This document shows positions 5,603 to 7,614 of a DNA stretch of 7,614 bases, piece after piece (the first letter of the stretch is position 1; every line of letters begins with the position of its first letter). Source of the DNA: an uncultured Opitutales bacterium (lineage in GTDB: Bacteria > Verrucomicrobiota > Verrucomicrobiia > Opitutales > UBA2995); the NCBI GenBank assembly GCA_937920335.1, contig CALGUT010000056.1:1-7614 (forward strand), written 5' to 3'. Under the pieces are notes generated by a model that worked only from the letters and a program-made list of their open reading frames with translations, ran no database searches and was not told the DNA's origin. The translations under genes and the position numbers were made by a program.

Positions 5603-7614
5603 CAGAACGCAGAAGATGAAGAAAGCGTCTTCGAGCTCTCCCCCTTCCAAGTGGATGCATCGGCTGACATTGGTTACAGTGCAACGTCCACCTTGGCTGG
5701 AACTCGACTTAACACCAACCTTCGCGACATCGCTGCTTCGATCTCGGTGATTAATCAGGAATTTCTCGAAGATACCGCGTCCACTAATATTGCAGATGTT
5801 CTGTTGTTTACACCCAATACGGAAATCTCCGGTCCGAACGGAAACTTTTCCGGATACCAGTCAACAGCGGGAAGTCCAATCCCTGAAGGGGAACTAGATC
5901 GGCAACAAGGAGGAACAACGCGTGTTCGAGGACTCGCCGAGGCTGACTTAACGAGGAACTATTTTTTATCGGACGTCCCGTTTGACACGTTTAACGTCGA
6001 CCGTATTGCTGTGCAGCGGGGCGCAAATTCCGCGCTCTTTGGTATCGGCAGTCCTGGAGGTATTGTGAACCACTCAACCATTCAGGCGAACTTGTTCGGT
6101 TCCAATGGTCGGGTAAAATTCGAAACAGACGAACACGGTACCGCAAGGGGTTCTTTCCGCTACAACCATGTTATTTTAGAAGACAAACTTTCCATTCTGG
6201 TGGCTGGCCTCGCGGAAGATAGAAAATATGAGCAGGAAGAAGCTTTTATGGAGGACGAGAGAATCTATCTTTCTCTACTTTGGAAGATAACTGAAAATAT
6301 TCGCTTCCGCGCGAGCTTCGAAGACGGAGACCGTCATAGCGCCAATCCGGACCAAACTCCCCCCAACGATGGCATCACTCCCTGGATCGATAATGGAAAG
6401 CCCATCGTAAATAATCCCAAAGAAGGCGCAGGAATATTTTGGACACCAGGAGCTTTCGTTCCGGGTCAGTTAGGCAGATGGTGGATGACCTTTCAGTCGC
6501 CAGGAACATCAATTGGACACGCAAACTATTACAGTACTTCGCAAGCTGCACCCTATGCCGGTGGCCCAACGCGAATTCTCGGAACTCGCAATTTTCCCGA
6601 CGGTGACCCCATCCGAGGCGAAGTTGGATTGCTACAACCGCTTGTCCGCGAAGAAACTATCCGCCGGACCGGTTTTCACCCAAACGGTGCGCCAGTTGAG
6701 CCTGGTACTGCAGGCTTTTATGTCGGTGGTTTTCTTGGATCCCAGATTTTGGACCGCAGCATTTTCGACTACCAAAAACATCTTTATCACGGTGGAACCT
6801 ACCAGCAGAATGCTAACTGGGACATCTTCCAGGCTTCACTCGAAGGAACTTGGTGGGATAACAAGATAGGATTCGATGTTTCCCTCTACAGACAAGACTG
6901 GCAAGGAAGCTCTCAAAATCCTTTGCAGGGCAGAGAAGCAAGAAGTATTTATATCGACCCGAACAGATTCCTCATCGCCACTACAGATGGCCAGCCTGAC
7001 AGTCCTTGGATTCCCAATCCGAATTTCGGTCGGCCAGTCGTCTCCTCATTCTGGCAAGGCAATCAATTCGATTCCTTTCGGGAGTCAGAACGCTACCAAG
7101 CATTCATCGACTTACATGCAGAAGACTTCCTCGATGAAAGTAGCATCATTACAAAGATACTCGGAAATCTGAAACTCACTGGGCTCTATCAACAACGGGA
7201 GCTGCGTGCACGGCAAGCCTATTCCCGGGACAAAGTGGATCCACAGGTTATCGTAGACTCCCTTTCCGACGGAAATCTTGAAGCATCTAATGGCGAGTTT
7301 AATCGGGCTCACCTGCGGACCGGTAGTATTTTCGAACTCCCGGTAGGTAACGACATCAACTTCCTCAACATTAATTCCCTGAGTGATTTATCTGGCGTTA
7401 ATATTGGAGCGGTTCCCTTCGGTGATCAACGGAATCGGTCTCCGAAAAATGCACCCTACACCGGCTGGAATCACCTCACTGGAGAATTCGTTGATTTCAC
7501 AGCGGACGCGTTTAACCTGAGTGACAATGATAATTTCCCAGCCGCGTTCTTTGCAGGAAAGTCTCTCGAGACGTTGGACTCCAAAGTTCTGGTTGCTCAA
7601 CACTTCCTTTGGGA
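5534..7614 (+). CDS. TonB-dependent outer-membrane receptor, N-terminal part (cut by window end)
   Basis: The frame is open from ATG 5534 through 693 complete codons to the last base, so the C-terminus is missing. The start is supported by a signal peptide, MKKYYKLLWLLPIALYQAGG, with likely cleavage after LMA (residue 23); an in-frame TAA at 5483-5485 is followed by no other ATG. Residues 33-40 read FELSPFQV, a hallmark near the N-terminus of Opitutae receptors and possibly the TonB-interacting segment. The plug follows from about residue 48 to 175: TLAGTRLNT, LRDIAASISVINQEFLED, TRVRGL, then VDRIAVQRGANSALFGIGSPGGIVN. The rest is barrel, with alternating aromatic strands and long loops. No N-terminal carboxypeptidase-like or signalling domain is present, so it does not look like a SusC-type or sigma-coupled transducer. 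Such proteins use TonB energy to import large substrates; siderophore, cobalamin and oligosaccharide are all possible. The neighbouring sugar genes favour a glycan, which is inference. It is separated from them by 338 bases and may have its own promoter. Confidence 0.93.
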   Translation, partial: MKKYYKLLWLLPIALYQAGGLMAQNAEDEESVFELSPFQVDASADIGYSATSTLAGTRLNTNLRDIAASISVINQEFLEDTASTNIADVLLFTPNTEISGPNGNFSGYQSTAGSPIPEGELDRQQGGTTRVRGLAEADLTRNYFLSDVPFDTFNVDRIAVQRGANSALFGIGSPGGIVNHSTIQANLFGSNGRVKFETDEHGTARGSFRYNHVILEDKLSILVAGLAEDRKYEQEEAFMEDERIYLSLLWKITENIRFRASFEDGDRHSANPDQTPPNDGITPWIDNGKPIVNNPKEGAGIFWTPGAFVPGQLGRWWMTFQSPGTSIGHANYYSTSQAAPYAGGPTRILGTRNFPDGDPIRGEVGLLQPLVREETIRRTGFHPNGAPVEPGTAGFYVGGFLGSQILDRSIFDYQKHLYHGGTYQQNANWDIFQASLEGTWWDNKIGFDVSLYRQDWQGSSQNPLQGREARSIYIDPNRFLIATTDGQPDSPWIPNPNFGRPVVSSFWQGNQFDSFRESERYQAFIDLHAEDFLDESSIITKILGNLKLTGLYQQRELRARQAYSRDKVDPQVIVDSLSDGNLEASNGEFNRAHLRTGSIFELPVGNDINFLNINSLSDLSGVNIGAVPFGDQRNRSPKNAPYTGWNHLTGEFVDFTADAFNLSDNDNFPAAFFAGKSLETLDSKVLVAQHFLW

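Noticed and set aside
6513..7172. Two + strand open frames (6513-6869 and 6876-7172)
   Set aside because: Both are out-of-frame shadows of the receptor gene, which is continuously open across them and reads as a normal barrel.

Overview
The window most resembles a chromosomal carbohydrate-use region from a member of the Verrucomicrobiota, probably class Opitutae. The strongest clue is the receptor at the right end. Just after its signal peptide it carries the FELSPFQV segment typical of TonB-dependent receptors in Opitutus-like bacteria, followed by a TLAGTRLNT/LRDIAASISV plug start. Other fitting clues are an FG-GAP/ASPIC-UnbV protein (common in Verrucomicrobiota and Planctomycetota), mid-range base composition, and no clear Shine-Dalgarno sequence before any of the four gene starts. 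The assignment rests on motifs recognised by eye, not on a search.

All genes are on the + strand. From 72 to 5195 there is a tight cluster that looks like one transcription unit. It begins with a sugar phosphate isomerase/epimerase-like TIM-barrel gene (72-894) whose reading frame is broken once near 393-413. It continues with an exported FG-GAP repeat protein with a C-terminal ASPIC/UnbV domain (894-2858), whose ATG overlaps the isomerase stop. The third gene encodes a 776-residue protein without a signal peptide (2865-5195). It looks like a large multi-domain glycoside-hydrolase-like TIM-barrel enzyme but shows none of the standard family signatures that I can recognise. Positions 5196-5533 are an AT-rich noncoding spacer with short direct repeats. 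From 5534 to the window edge runs the first 693 codons of a TonB-dependent outer-membrane receptor, open and cut off by the window end.

A reasonable working model, which is inference, is a small glycan- or uronate-use locus. The receptor would import an oligosaccharide across the outer membrane, the FG-GAP protein would bind at the cell surface or in the periplasm, the 776-residue protein would process the substrate in the cytoplasm, and the isomerase-like protein would convert the released sugar. The frame break in the isomerase means that step may be lost in this genome, or the sequence may contain an error. No RNA genes, mobile elements, CRISPR arrays or convincing terminators were seen. 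The most novel item is the 776-residue enzyme-like protein.
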